Shown here in pieces: positions 1 to 4,797 of a stretch of DNA of 6,521 nucleotides. Every line of letters starts with the position of its first letter. Within the stretch, counting starts at the first letter, position 1. The stretch covers positions 1 to 6,521 of the forward strand of contig CAMWGS010000113.1 in assembly GCA_947173865.1 (NCBI GenBank), given 5' to 3'. Origin of the DNA: an uncultured Ruminococcus sp. Lineage in GTDB: Bacteria; Bacillota; Clostridia; Oscillospirales; Ruminococcaceae. The translations under genes were made by a program, and so were the position numbers. The notes under the pieces are model-generated. The model saw only the letters and a list, made by a program, of their open reading frames with translations. It was not told the origin of the DNA and did not search any database.

Positions 1-9
1 CACCTACAT

Positions 10-43
10 ATCTGCATTTTCGTGTATGTGAAATTATGCAGAT
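10..43 (-). ncRNA. Hairpin at the tnpB 3' end, probable part of the omega-RNA
   Basis: A perfect 7-bp inverted repeat, ATCTGCA (10-16) with TGCAGAT (37-43), encloses a 20-base loop that can pair further as TTTC with GAAA. It spans the tnpB stop codon. Known: TnpB guide RNAs come from the 3' end of tnpB and the DNA just beyond it, up to the element's right end, and are built of stem-loops. Assigning this hairpin to that RNA is an inference. The guide itself would lie beyond the window edge. Confidence 0.4.
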
Positions 44-1185
44 TGATAATTTGCTAAATTGATACTTGCGTTTTTGTCTCTGTCAAGTATCATACCGCAG
101 TTATCGCAATAATAGATTCTATCCGATAACTTCAGGTCTGATTTGATATTTCCGCAACAGGAACAGGTTTTAGAACTCGGATAAAATCTGTCAGCCTGAA
201 TGAATTTAATTCCATATTTTTCGGATTTGTATTTCATGTACTGGATAAATCTGTAAAATCCCTGTTCCTGAACCGCATCGGCAAGGTGTCTGTTTTTCAG
301 CATACCCTTTACATTCAGTGTTTCCATAACAATTCTTGACGGCTTGGTTTTCGCTATCATATTTGTTGCCTGATGCGTATGATTGACACGGATATTTGTC
401 AGATGCTGTTCCAGAATCTTTATTTTCTGCTCCAGTTTTCGGATATTATTTGTTTTGATAAACTGCTGTCCTCTGCGGTTTTTCTCGTACTTTCTTGATG
501 CCTGACGTTTTAAGCGTCTGATTCTTTTCTTCAGTTTTCGTACAGACTTTGTTTTGTTGATATTGCAGAACGGCTTTTCAAAGTTGCTCACTATTGCAAG
601 TTCCTTGATACCCAAATCAATTCCAACTGATAAATCAGGATTAAGTTTAAGTGGTGTTTCTTCACATTCTATGCCGACTGAAAGATACCAGTAACGTCCG
701 TTATGCTTGATTCTTGGGTTTGTCACCTTGATTTTATCTTTTTTGTATCGTCCTCTTGGCAGTCTGCTTTCGTCTGACATTCTGATTTTTCCGATTTTTT
801 CAAGCTGAATATAACCATCTTCCACGACAAATTTATTGTTATTGTGAAAGAATGAAACTTTACTCTTCTTTTTTGTCTTGAATTTCGGCAGTTTGCTGAT
901 ATGTTCAAAATATCGTGTTCTTGCGTTGTCAAAATCTTTGATTGCCTGCTGTGGAATTTCAGAAGATACTTCATTCAGCCATGCATATTTTTTACGTCTG
1001 CGGAGCTTTGTGAAGTGTTTTCTCATTGCTCCGCATGATACTGTTTTTCTGAAAATTCTGTAATAAGTATCAGAAAATCTTTTTGCCCAGTTATATGCAA
1101 ATCTTGCAATGCCTGCTGATTTCCAAAGTAAAATCTCCTGTTCCCTTGTCGGATAAAGTTTTACTTTGATACCCTTAATCATCAT
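34..1185 (-). CDS. tnpB: TnpB, RNA-guided RuvC-like nuclease of an IS607-type IStron
   Basis: A 383-aa OrfB/TnpB protein of normal full length (about 370-410 aa). The N-terminal OrfB helix-turn-helix region covers about residues 1-45. The split RuvC site is complete: D190 in VGIDLGIKELA, E288 in IVMETLNV, and D370 in LDRDKNAS. A four-cysteine zinc finger (C341, C344, C360, C363) lies between the second and third RuvC parts. A lysine/arginine-rich helical stretch fills about 210-260. Known role: with an omega-RNA it cuts DNA next to a short TAM and so helps the transposon persist after excision. The start overlaps the end of tnpA by 11 bp, and a GAGGA ribosome site lies at 1198-1194 inside tnpA, which suggests translational coupling. 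A second in-frame ATG directly follows the first (1182). No frameshift or missing catalytic residue is visible. Confidence 0.95.
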   Translation of the reverse strand: MMIKGIKVKLYPTREQEILLWKSAGIARFAYNWAKRFSDTYYRIFRKTVSCGAMRKHFTKLRRRKKYAWLNEVSSEIPQQAIKDFDNARTRYFEHISKLPKFKTKKKSKVSFFHNNNKFVVEDGYIQLEKIGKIRMSDESRLPRGRYKKDKIKVTNPRIKHNGRYWYLSVGIECEETPLKLNPDLSVGIDLGIKELAIVSNFEKPFCNINKTKSVRKLKKRIRRLKRQASRKYEKNRRGQQFIKTNNIRKLEQKIKILEQHLTNIRVNHTHQATNMIAKTKPSRIVMETLNVKGMLKNRHLADAVQEQGFYRFIQYMKYKSEKYGIKFIQADRFYPSSKTCSCCGNIKSDLKLSDRIYYCDNCGMILDRDKNASINLANYQSA

Positions 1186-1786
1186 TTTTCAGTTCCTCAA
1201 TCATTTTTTTGGTCTTGTTTCCTCGTTTCCCCTGCAATCTGCAACTGCAAACGGTGATTATCTGTACTAAATCTTCTACAATTTCTTCTTCATCGCTTTT
1301 TTCGGAATTATCTATCACTTCTATTTCAATTCCCTTTGAAGTGCAGATATTTTCGATTAATTCAAATCCGAAACGTACAAGTCTGTCTTTGTACAGGATT
1401 ACGATTTTTGAAACTTCTTCTTTCTGAATCATATCCATAAGCCTTTTCAGACCTTTGTTGTTGTAATTGATACCGCTTCCAATATCAGATATGATTGAGA
1501 ACTGATAACCTCTGGCATACATGTATGCTTTTACATTTTCAATCTGTCTGTCTAACGCATTTTTCTGCTTTGCACTTGAAACACGGCAATAGCCTATCAC
1601 CTGTTTGTCTCTCGTTTTTTCGCCGTTGTACAGCCTTAACTGCTCGTCGGTGTAATAACGATACCCTGTTTCTGTATCAACATAAGCAGGTTTCAGCTTA
1701 CCGCTTTTGTCCCAGTTTCTTAATGTCTGCTCTGTACGATTAATTAATTTAGCAAATTGTCCTATGGAATATTTTCTTATTTCCAT
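1175..1786 (-). CDS. tnpA: TnpA, IS607-family serine recombinase (transposase)
   Basis: A 203-aa protein with a MerR-like helix-turn-helix at the N-terminus (about residues 4-45, with the typical GYRYYTDEQL end) followed by a serine-recombinase catalytic domain (about 60-190). The active serine should be S70 in YCRVSSAKQ, with arginines R135 and R138 in the DRLVRFG motif. This order, DNA-binding domain before catalytic domain, is the mark of IS607 TnpA. Start choice: an in-frame GTG at 1795 lies inside the ribosome site, so the ATG at 1786 is preferred, with AGAGGTGA about 6 bases upstream. It has its own consensus promoter just upstream and runs straight into tnpB. It catalyses excision and insertion of the element through a covalent serine-DNA intermediate, typically at GG dinucleotides. 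Confidence 0.95.
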   Translation of the reverse strand: MEIRKYSIGQFAKLINRTEQTLRNWDKSGKLKPAYVDTETGYRYYTDEQLRLYNGEKTRDKQVIGYCRVSSAKQKNALDRQIENVKAYMYARGYQFSIISDIGSGINYNNKGLKRLMDMIQKEEVSKIVILYKDRLVRFGFELIENICTSKGIEIEVIDNSEKSDEEEIVEDLVQIITVCSCRLQGKRGNKTKKMIEELKNDD

Positions 1787-1805
1787 TTTTATCACCTCTT
1801 AACTT

Positions 1806-1834
1806 ATTATATCATAAATATTGTAAAAAGTCAA
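1806..1834 (-). promoter_or_regulatory. sigma70-type promoter for tnpA-tnpB
   Basis: Read on the minus strand: -35 TTGACT (1834-1829), a 17-base spacer, and -10 TATAAT (1811-1806). The start of transcription should fall near 1799, just upstream of the AGAGGTGA ribosome site of tnpA. It lies between the ribozyme core and the transposase gene, so the transposase can be expressed without transcription of the whole intron. Confidence 0.75.
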
Positions 1835-1889
1835 GAGATATTTTTGAATATTTATAAACAATTATAAAGTTTTCACTTTTTGTCACAGA

Positions 1890-2247
1890 ACGCAACTTCT
1901 GCAACACTATTTCGCTCACGCTAATAGTCACTCCCTTTCAGGACGTGCAAAGACTATTTCTTCACCCTCGTCTTTACGTTAGGGGCAGACCGCTTCCACC
2001 GCCTTTGGCTTGCGATGTACTCCTTCTTAGGTTAGGATAGTCGTTGAAGTTTCTCCATATCTTTCGACTTAGGAGCTTACCTGCATGAACAGCCATTGTT
2101 TTCAGATACTTAGGATTTAACCCTATATCCATCTCTGCGTTGTTTCTACTTTCGTCCCGTCACAGTGTGATTTCTCCACTGTTGTGGTGCAGAGCTTTAG
2201 GCATTACCTGCAATTCAATCTGTGTGCTACGCTCGTTTCCGAACGTA
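1890..2247 (-). ncRNA. Group I intron ribozyme, 5' part with catalytic core (IStron intron)
   Basis: All core helices can be paired by eye on the minus strand. P1 is an 8-bp stem with GAAA loop (2247-2228). P3 is CAGATTG (2222-2216) with CGGTCTG (1992-1986). P4 is TTGCA (2213-2209) with TGCAG (2085-2081). P6 is CTCC with GGAG. P7 is GACTAT (2042-2037) with ATAGTC (1957-1952). P8 is CCCT with AGGG (1984-1981, 1968-1965). The R- and S-like strands TTCAACGACTATC and AAGAAATAGTCT are clear. Extra sequence between P7 and P3 fits the P7.1/P7.2 insertion of subgroup IA. Two P9-type hairpins follow, with GAAA (1943-1932) and GTGA (1928-1906) loops. The tnpA-tnpB genes then interrupt the intron before its 3' splice site, which is outside the window. 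Function: self-splicing of the element from host transcripts using guanosine. Confidence 0.85.
2228..2247 (-). other. Predicted P1 helix and 5' splice site of the group I intron
   Basis: The minus-strand stem TACGTTCG-GAAA-CGAGCGTA pairs over 8 bp with a GNRA tetraloop. Its fifth pair is U-G: exon-side TACGU against GCGUA. A U-G wobble at the cleavage site is the signature of P1 in group I introns, so the 5' splice site is predicted between 2243 and 2242. The helix could instead be P2 with P1 further upstream, but no good alternative with a U-G pair was found. Confidence 0.55.
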
Positions 2248-2273
2248 CCCAGCGTGAAAATCATTATAAATTT

Positions 2274-2354
2274 TTATGATTTTTTTATTTGTTTTATAAT
2301 GTTTTCGTTACTGTCTCTTGCTCCTTTGTAAATATTATAAAAATCATTAAACAT
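2274..2354 (-). CDS. Possible 26-aa small protein of unknown function
   Basis: An ATG at 2354 has an AGAGGTGA ribosome site 6 bases upstream and opens 26 codons (MFNDFYNIYKGARDSNENII and a lysine-rich end) to TAA at 2274. It lies just outside the inferred left end of the IStron, downstream of the repressor terminator and in the same direction. Its ribosome site sits in one arm of a perfect 8-bp inverted repeat. No family is recognised and no clear promoter of its own was identified. It may be the start of a leader peptide or a chance ORF. The good ribosome site is the only real support. Confidence 0.3.
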   Translation of the reverse strand: MFNDFYNIYKGARDSNENIIKQIKKS

Positions 2355-2357
2355 AAA

Positions 2358-2397
2358 AATTCACCTCTAACTTATTTTATGTAGCTTTCGGTGAATT
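2358..2397 (-). promoter_or_regulatory. Hairpin covering the ribosome site of the 26-codon ORF
   Basis: AATTCACC and GGTGAATT form a perfect 8-bp inverted repeat (arms 2397-2390 and 2365-2358 on the minus strand) with a 24-base loop. The downstream arm contains the GGTGA core of the ribosome site for the ATG at 2354. If transcribed, the stem would hide that site, so translation could be conditional. That role is an inference. Confidence 0.4.
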
Positions 2398-2448
2398 CCC
2401 ATTGTAAAAGTTATGAAATTTATTTATAAAATAATTTAAATATTATAC

Positions 2449-2480
2449 AAAATCCCCTACTTAACAGTAGGGGATTTTTT
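2449..2480 (-). terminator. Bidirectional intrinsic terminator at the repressor 3' end
   Basis: A perfect 12-bp stem, AAAATCCCCTAC with GTAGGGGATTTT, has a 6-base loop (arms 2449-2460 and 2467-2478). It has T runs at the 3' side on both strands, longer on the plus strand. The repressor stop codon TAG (2459-2457) lies within the stem. It should stop repressor transcripts before the IStron and also stop plus-strand transcripts from the left. Confidence 0.85.
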
Positions 2481-3008
2481 TAAGTTTAGATTCGGTGGTT
2501 CGTCATTATCTAACTCGTGGAGCTTTTCTACTTCTTCGTCTGTTAGGATTGTTCTTTTTCCGTTCCTTGCGATTTTCTCAAATGGTTGAGTATGCTGGAC
2601 AGTCTGCACTATTTTTAGCAACGGTTCTTGGTGTATTACCATTTCAGACGGTTGAATGGTTATATTTTTGTCTGTAGAACTTGTATCACAACGGTCTAGT
2701 TCGAGATTAAGAACACAGTCAACTACTTTTTTTCCATATATATCAAGAGAACGATATTTTTTTATGATTTTTTTCTCATCATTAGTTATGGTATCTTTAT
2801 CTATCATTAACATTTCATCTTGATAAAGAAAATTAGCATCACATTTTAAAACTTCAAAAAGTTTAAAAAAATTTTTTTCATTTGGTGCACTTAAACCCGT
2901 TTCGTAATTACCTATTGTCCCTTTTGATACACCAATTAACTTTGCTAATTCAGGCTGTGTTAAACCCAATTCTTCACGCCGCTGTTTAATTCTGCTGCCA
3001 ATGCTCAT
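2457..3008 (-). CDS. Phage-type Cro/CI (XRE) repressor without an S24 peptidase domain
   Basis: 183 aa. The N-terminal XRE helix-turn-helix covers about residues 7-61 (RIKQRREELGLTQPELAKLI, recognition helix near SKGTIGNYETG). The rest is a linker with KKYRSLDIYGKKVVDCVLNL (83-102), a motif common in clostridial phage repressors, and a C-terminal piece FEKIARNGKRTILTDEEVEK (143-162). No Ser-Lys peptidase domain is present. Start choice: the reading frame extends to 3059, but GGAGGTG (3021-3015) sits 6 bases before the ATG at 3008, and the promoter occupies 3059-3031, so 3008 is right. It is transcribed away from the rightward genes and ends inside a strong terminator. It probably represses the rightward promoter and controls its own. 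The target sites are inferred from shared sequence, not shown. Confidence 0.85.
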   Translation of the reverse strand: MSIGSRIKQRREELGLTQPELAKLIGVSKGTIGNYETGLSAPNEKNFFKLFEVLKCDANFLYQDEMLMIDKDTITNDEKKIIKKYRSLDIYGKKVVDCVLNLELDRCDTSSTDKNITIQPSEMVIHQEPLLKIVQTVQHTQPFEKIARNGKRTILTDEEVEKLHELDNDEPPNLNLKKSPTVK

Positions 3009-3030
3009 TTTTTTCACCTCCAATACTTTA

Positions 3031-3059
3031 ATAATATCACAATTTTTTTGGTATGTCAA
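3031..3059 (-). promoter_or_regulatory. Leftward sigma70 promoter for the repressor
   Basis: Read on the minus strand: -35 TTGACA (3059-3054), 17-base spacer, -10 TATTAT (3036-3031). The end of the spacer holds AAATTGTGA (3045-3037), directly touching the -10. The leader before the ATG at 3008 would be only about 16 bases and begins at the ribosome site. Confidence 0.8.
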
Positions 3060-3090
3060 TAAAAAATCTCAAAAAAATTGAAAAAAAGTC

Positions 3091-3119
3091 TTGACATTTC
3101 AATAAAATTGTGATAATAT
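3091..3119 (+). promoter_or_regulatory. Rightward sigma70 promoter of the early phage genes
   Basis: -35 TTGACA (3091-3096), 17-base spacer, -10 TAATAT (3114-3119). AAATTGTGA (3105-3113) again abuts the -10, exactly as in the leftward promoter. The two promoters diverge with 31 bp between their -35 boxes, the usual layout of a phage genetic switch. The first gene served starts at 3184. Confidence 0.82.
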
Positions 3120-3132
3120 ATAATTGTCACAA
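3105..3132. promoter_or_regulatory. Probable repressor operator over the rightward promoter
   Basis: TTGTGA (3108-3113) and TCACAA (3127-3132) form an inverted repeat with a 13-base spacer spanning the -10 box and the likely transcription start. A third half-site lies in the leftward promoter (3037-3042). A protein bound here would block RNA polymerase. Which of the three XRE proteins in the window binds is unknown; the adjacent repressor is the best guess. Confidence 0.5.
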
Positions 3133-3183
3133 GAAAATTGAGAAAAACCCGAATTAAATGAAGTGACGGAAAGAGGTGAAAAA

Positions 3184-3381
3184 ATGGATATATCAAAGGA
3201 TGAAAGTATAACAATAAAAATTAATTTTGACAATTCAAATGCCATTAAAGCTCTTGATAAAATCGAAAAAAAGGTTGACTTGATTCAGAACAAAATGAAT
3301 CAGTTGATATCTACAATTGAAAATTGTAATATACCAACTGATTCAAATGATTCTTACTCAGATTCAAGATTTATAATCTGA
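3184..3381 (+). CDS. Small coiled-coil-like protein (65 aa), first rightward gene
   Basis: No family is recognised. The ATG at 3184 follows AGAGGTG with good spacing; a GTG at 3163 is in frame but has no ribosome site. Residues about 20-45 (NAIKALDKIEKKVDLIQNKM) have a heptad-like pattern of hydrophobic residues that suggests a short coiled coil; the acidic, serine-rich tail (DSNDSYSDS) is likely disordered. It is the first gene after the rightward promoter, where phages often place a small regulator. Its last 28 bases overlap the 3' end of a minus-strand zinc-ribbon gene. Confidence 0.7.
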   Translation: MDISKDESITIKINFDNSNAIKALDKIEKKVDLIQNKMNQLISTIENCNIPTDSNDSYSDSRFII

Positions 3382-3524
3382 TTGCAGTAAGGACATGTAA
3401 TGCTTGAGCCGACATCTGAAATTGTGAAAGTGATTTCTTTTTCACAATTTGGACAATCAATATCAATTTCAGATTCGGTGATAGCATTTATCAAATTGTC
3501 TGCAAAACTATCAATATTACTCAT
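3354..3524 (-). CDS. Small zinc-ribbon protein (56 aa)
   Basis: An ATG at 3524 is preceded by GGGGGTG and opens 56 codons ending TAA at 3354. The protein has two CxxC knuckles, C24-P-N-C27 and C44-P-Y-C47, separated by about 16 residues (ITFTISDVGSSITC), the pattern of a single zinc ribbon. Similar tiny zinc-ribbon proteins are common in phages, with no established role. It reads toward the rightward early gene and overlaps its end by 28 bp, so its transcript is antisense to that gene unless terminated; no terminator is visible. It has its own promoter (3592-3564). An inverted repeat made of two AAATTGTGA copies lies inside it. Confidence 0.75.
   Translation of the reverse strand: MSNIDSFADNLINAITESEIDIDCPNCEKEITFTISDVGSSITCPYCNQIINLESE
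3419..3450. repeat. Inverted repeat with two AAATTGTGA copies inside the zinc-ribbon gene
   Basis: AAATTGTGAAA (3419-3429) and TTTCACAATTT (3440-3450) are perfect 11-bp arms with a 10-base spacer. Each arm holds the 9-mer found at both switch promoters. It could be an internal operator or an RNA hairpin. Confidence 0.6.
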
Positions 3525-3563
3525 ATTATTTTTTCACCCCCTATTCAAATAATCCATATCCAT

Positions 3564-3592
3564 ATTATAACATAAAAATGTCAAAAAATCAA
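3564..3592 (-). promoter_or_regulatory. Promoter for the zinc-ribbon gene
   Basis: Read on the minus strand: -35 TTGATT (3592-3587), 17-base spacer, -10 TATAAT (3569-3564). It lies in the gap between the divergent zinc-ribbon and XRE genes. The ribosome site and ATG follow at 3524. Confidence 0.6.
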
Positions 3593-3614
3593 TATTGAAA
3601 GGAGGATGTTTTAT

Positions 3615-3839
3615 ATGAATTTAGTGGCAAGAAACACAAAGGAAATTATTGCACAGCAAGGAATTAAACAGAAAGTAGTTGCTGAAAAGGCGGGTTATAC
3701 GGCACGTCAATTCAGCAATATGCTTCATGGTCGTAAAATAATCGACTGGAGAGACGTTTTAAGAATATGTGATGCTCTCAATGTTCGTCCTAATGACCTT
3801 TATGGCATAACAACACCTACCGACGAAAAAGATGTATGA
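3615..3839 (+). CDS. Small XRE/Cro-type helix-turn-helix regulator (74 aa)
   Basis: The protein is almost only a helix-turn-helix domain (about residues 7-63: TKEIIAQQGIKQKVVAEKAG then YTARQFSNML), closing with the typical CDALNVRPNDLYGI. The ATG at 3615 lies 9 bases after AGGAGG (3600-3605); an in-frame ATG at 3606 touches the ribosome site and is unlikely. It is followed after 37 bases by the AntA-type antirepressor gene and probably forms an operon with it. A Cro-like or local repressor role is inferred from its size and position. A perfect palindrome overlaps its stop codon. Confidence 0.85.
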   Translation: MNLVARNTKEIIAQQGIKQKVVAEKAGYTARQFSNMLHGRKIIDWRDVLRICDALNVRPNDLYGITTPTDEKDV

Positions 3840-3848
3840 TTCATACAT
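3832..3848. promoter_or_regulatory. Palindrome ATGTATGA-T-TCATACAT at the XRE stop codon
   Basis: A perfect 17-base palindrome of 8-bp arms around one base overlaps the TGA stop of the XRE gene and precedes the antirepressor. Its size and symmetry fit a dimeric helix-turn-helix operator; as RNA it could form a 6-bp stem with a 5-base loop. No promoter is visible next to it, so its role is open. Confidence 0.4.
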
Positions 3849-3860
3849 TACAAGTAAATA

Positions 3861-3876
3861 GAAAGGAATGATTCAA
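3861..3876 (+). repeat. 16-base start leader shared by both antirepressor genes, copy 1
   Basis: GAAAGGAATGATTCAA ends directly at the GTG start (3877) of the AntA gene. It is identical to the 16 bases before the ATG of the ORF6N gene (5315-5330). It contains the ribosome site AAAGGA and an in-frame ATG at zero distance from it. Confidence 0.85.
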
Positions 3877-4584
3877 GTGAATGATTTAATCCCAATCAAC
3901 TACAACGGCGAACGTCCTACAGTCATGGGCAGAGAACTTCACAAAGCACTCGAAGTAAAAACAAAATACACAGACTGGTTCAAAAGAATGTGTGAATATG
4001 ATTTTACCGAAAATTCGGACTTCACATTGGTTTCACAATTTTGTGAAACCAATAATCCAAGAAATCCATACACAACAATCACCGACCACCAACTGACAAT
4101 CCCTATGGCAAAGGAGATATGTATGCTTCAGCGTACCGAGATAGGCAGAACAATCCGCCGTTACTTTATAGCTGTGGAGGAACAGTGGAACTCACCAAAT
4201 GCTATAATGGCACGAGCCTATCAGATTTCACAGGCAACCTTAAAACAGCTTGAAGTGAAATGCTCAGAACTCACAGTAGAATGTGAAATCATGCGTCCGA
4301 AAGCTGATTACTTTGATACACTCGTTGAAAGCAACTTGCTGACAGGTATCAGGGAAACAGCTAAGGAACTACAGATAAAGCAGAACGCTTTTGTTGCTTT
4401 TCTGCTTGAAAAGAAGTATCTATACCGTGATAAGAGAGGCAAACTTATGCCTTATGCCAAACACGTCGAAAACGGACTTTTTGTACTCAAAGAATTTGTA
4501 AACGAAAAGACAGGTTTTTCAAGCACTCAGCTATTTATCACTCCAAAAGGTAAAGAGACTTTCAGGCTTTTGCTTCTCGGATAA
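3877..4584 (+). CDS. Phage antirepressor, AntA/AntB N-terminal and KilAC C-terminal domains
   Basis: 235 aa. Residues about 13-100 match the AntA/AntB antirepressor domain (VMGRELHKALEV, YTDWFKRMCEYDF, DHQLTIPMAKEICMLQRTEI, RRYF). Residues about 125-232 match the phage antirepressor KilAC domain (ADYFDTLVES, GIRETAKELQI, LLEKKYLYRD, FITPKGKETF). Known role: proteins of this type bind or displace phage repressors to permit lytic growth; the partner here is not known. Start: an in-frame ATG at 3868 directly abuts AAAGGA, while the GTG at 3877 has normal 9-base spacing and is backed by the identical leader before the ATG at 5331. A perfect 13-bp-arm palindrome encodes residues about 51-59. The richer GC and codon use differ from the AT-rich genes to the left. 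Confidence 0.9.
   Translation: MNDLIPINYNGERPTVMGRELHKALEVKTKYTDWFKRMCEYDFTENSDFTLVSQFCETNNPRNPYTTITDHQLTIPMAKEICMLQRTEIGRTIRRYFIAVEEQWNSPNAIMARAYQISQATLKQLEVKCSELTVECEIMRPKADYFDTLVESNLLTGIRETAKELQIKQNAFVAFLLEKKYLYRDKRGKLMPYAKHVENGLFVLKEFVNEKTGFSSTQLFITPKGKETFRLLLLG
4026..4053. repeat. 28-base near-perfect palindrome inside the antirepressor gene
   Basis: Arms ATTGGTTTCACAA (4026-4038) and TTGTGAAACCAAT (4041-4053) match perfectly around a central TT. The minus strand at 4041-4033 reads AAATTGTGA, the 9-mer of the switch promoters. It encodes LVSQFCETN in the stretch linking two conserved parts of the AntA domain. It could bind a dimeric repressor or form an mRNA hairpin. Confidence 0.75.
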
Positions 4585-4605
4585 CATCAAAGGAGGTGAG
4601 AAAAT

Positions 4606-4797
4606 ATGCCAATGAATTACGTTTTGCAAAAGTTGGACGAATTAAACAAAGAAATTAACTCTATTAATGCATGGATTGAAAAAGTTAATAAAGCGTCACC
4701 ACACAATGTTGCCCGATTCCGTGAACTTGAAAGCAGACTGCAACTGCTGGAACAATTGCAGTCCGAACACAAATGCGAAAACAGTCAAGCTATTTGA
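4606..4797 (+). CDS. Small helical, coiled-coil-like protein (63 aa)
   Basis: No family is recognised. The ATG at 4606 follows a near-ideal ribosome site AAAGGAGGTG (4590-4599). Two helical stretches with hydrophobic heptads are visible, about residues 5-28 (VLQKLDELNKEINSINAWI) and 36-54 (ARFRELESRLQLLEQLQSE), joined by SPHN. It may dimerise. It follows the AntA gene by 21 bases and is probably in the same operon. Its last 13 bases overlap the end of the minus-strand gene 4785-4985. Confidence 0.75.
   Translation: MPMNYVLQKLDELNKEINSINAWIEKVNKASPHNVARFRELESRLQLLEQLQSEHKCENSQAI

Larger units (their letters stand above)
1..2250 (-). mobile_element. IStron: IS607-type transposon fused to a group I intron (right end outside window)
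   Basis: Seen: on the minus strand, a group I intron core is followed directly by a serine-recombinase tnpA and an overlapping tnpB, with no other gene between. Known: IStrons combine an IS605 or IS607 element with a group I ribozyme, so a copy inserted in a gene can be removed from the RNA by splicing while the transposase mobilises the DNA; TnpB with its omega-RNA cuts empty donor sites and so keeps the element. Inferred left end: the GGG at 2250-2248 (read on the minus strand), because IS607 recombinases exchange at GG dinucleotides and the predicted 5' splice site lies only a few bases inside it. The right end lies left of position 1. All recognisable protein and RNA parts look intact, so a recent or active copy is plausible. 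Confidence 0.82.

Noticed and set aside
2160..2264. A 34-codon minus-strand frame starting ATGATTTTCACG
   Set aside because: It runs through the P1, P3 and P4 strands of the ribozyme and has no ribosome site; the RNA structure explains the sequence better.
2257..2290. AT-only inverted repeat AAAATCAT/ATGATTTT followed by T residues, as a plus-strand terminator
   Set aside because: The stem has almost no GC pairs and there is no plus-strand gene to its left in the window; too weak to call.
2140..2331. A 63-codon open frame on the plus strand
   Set aside because: It lies antisense to the group I intron core, has no ribosome site and encodes no recognisable pattern.
3009..3059. Upstream start for the repressor adding 17 residues
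   Set aside because: That stretch contains the -35 and -10 boxes of its own promoter, and a good ribosome site precedes the ATG at 3008.
3359..3380. CAGATT/AATCTG hairpin at the convergent gene ends, as a terminator
   Set aside because: Only 6 bp, no T run on either strand, and it lies within both coding regions.
4738..4761. CTGCAA/TTGCAG hairpin near the end of the 63-aa gene
   Set aside because: It has a mismatch and no T tail, and sits inside coding sequence; probably incidental.
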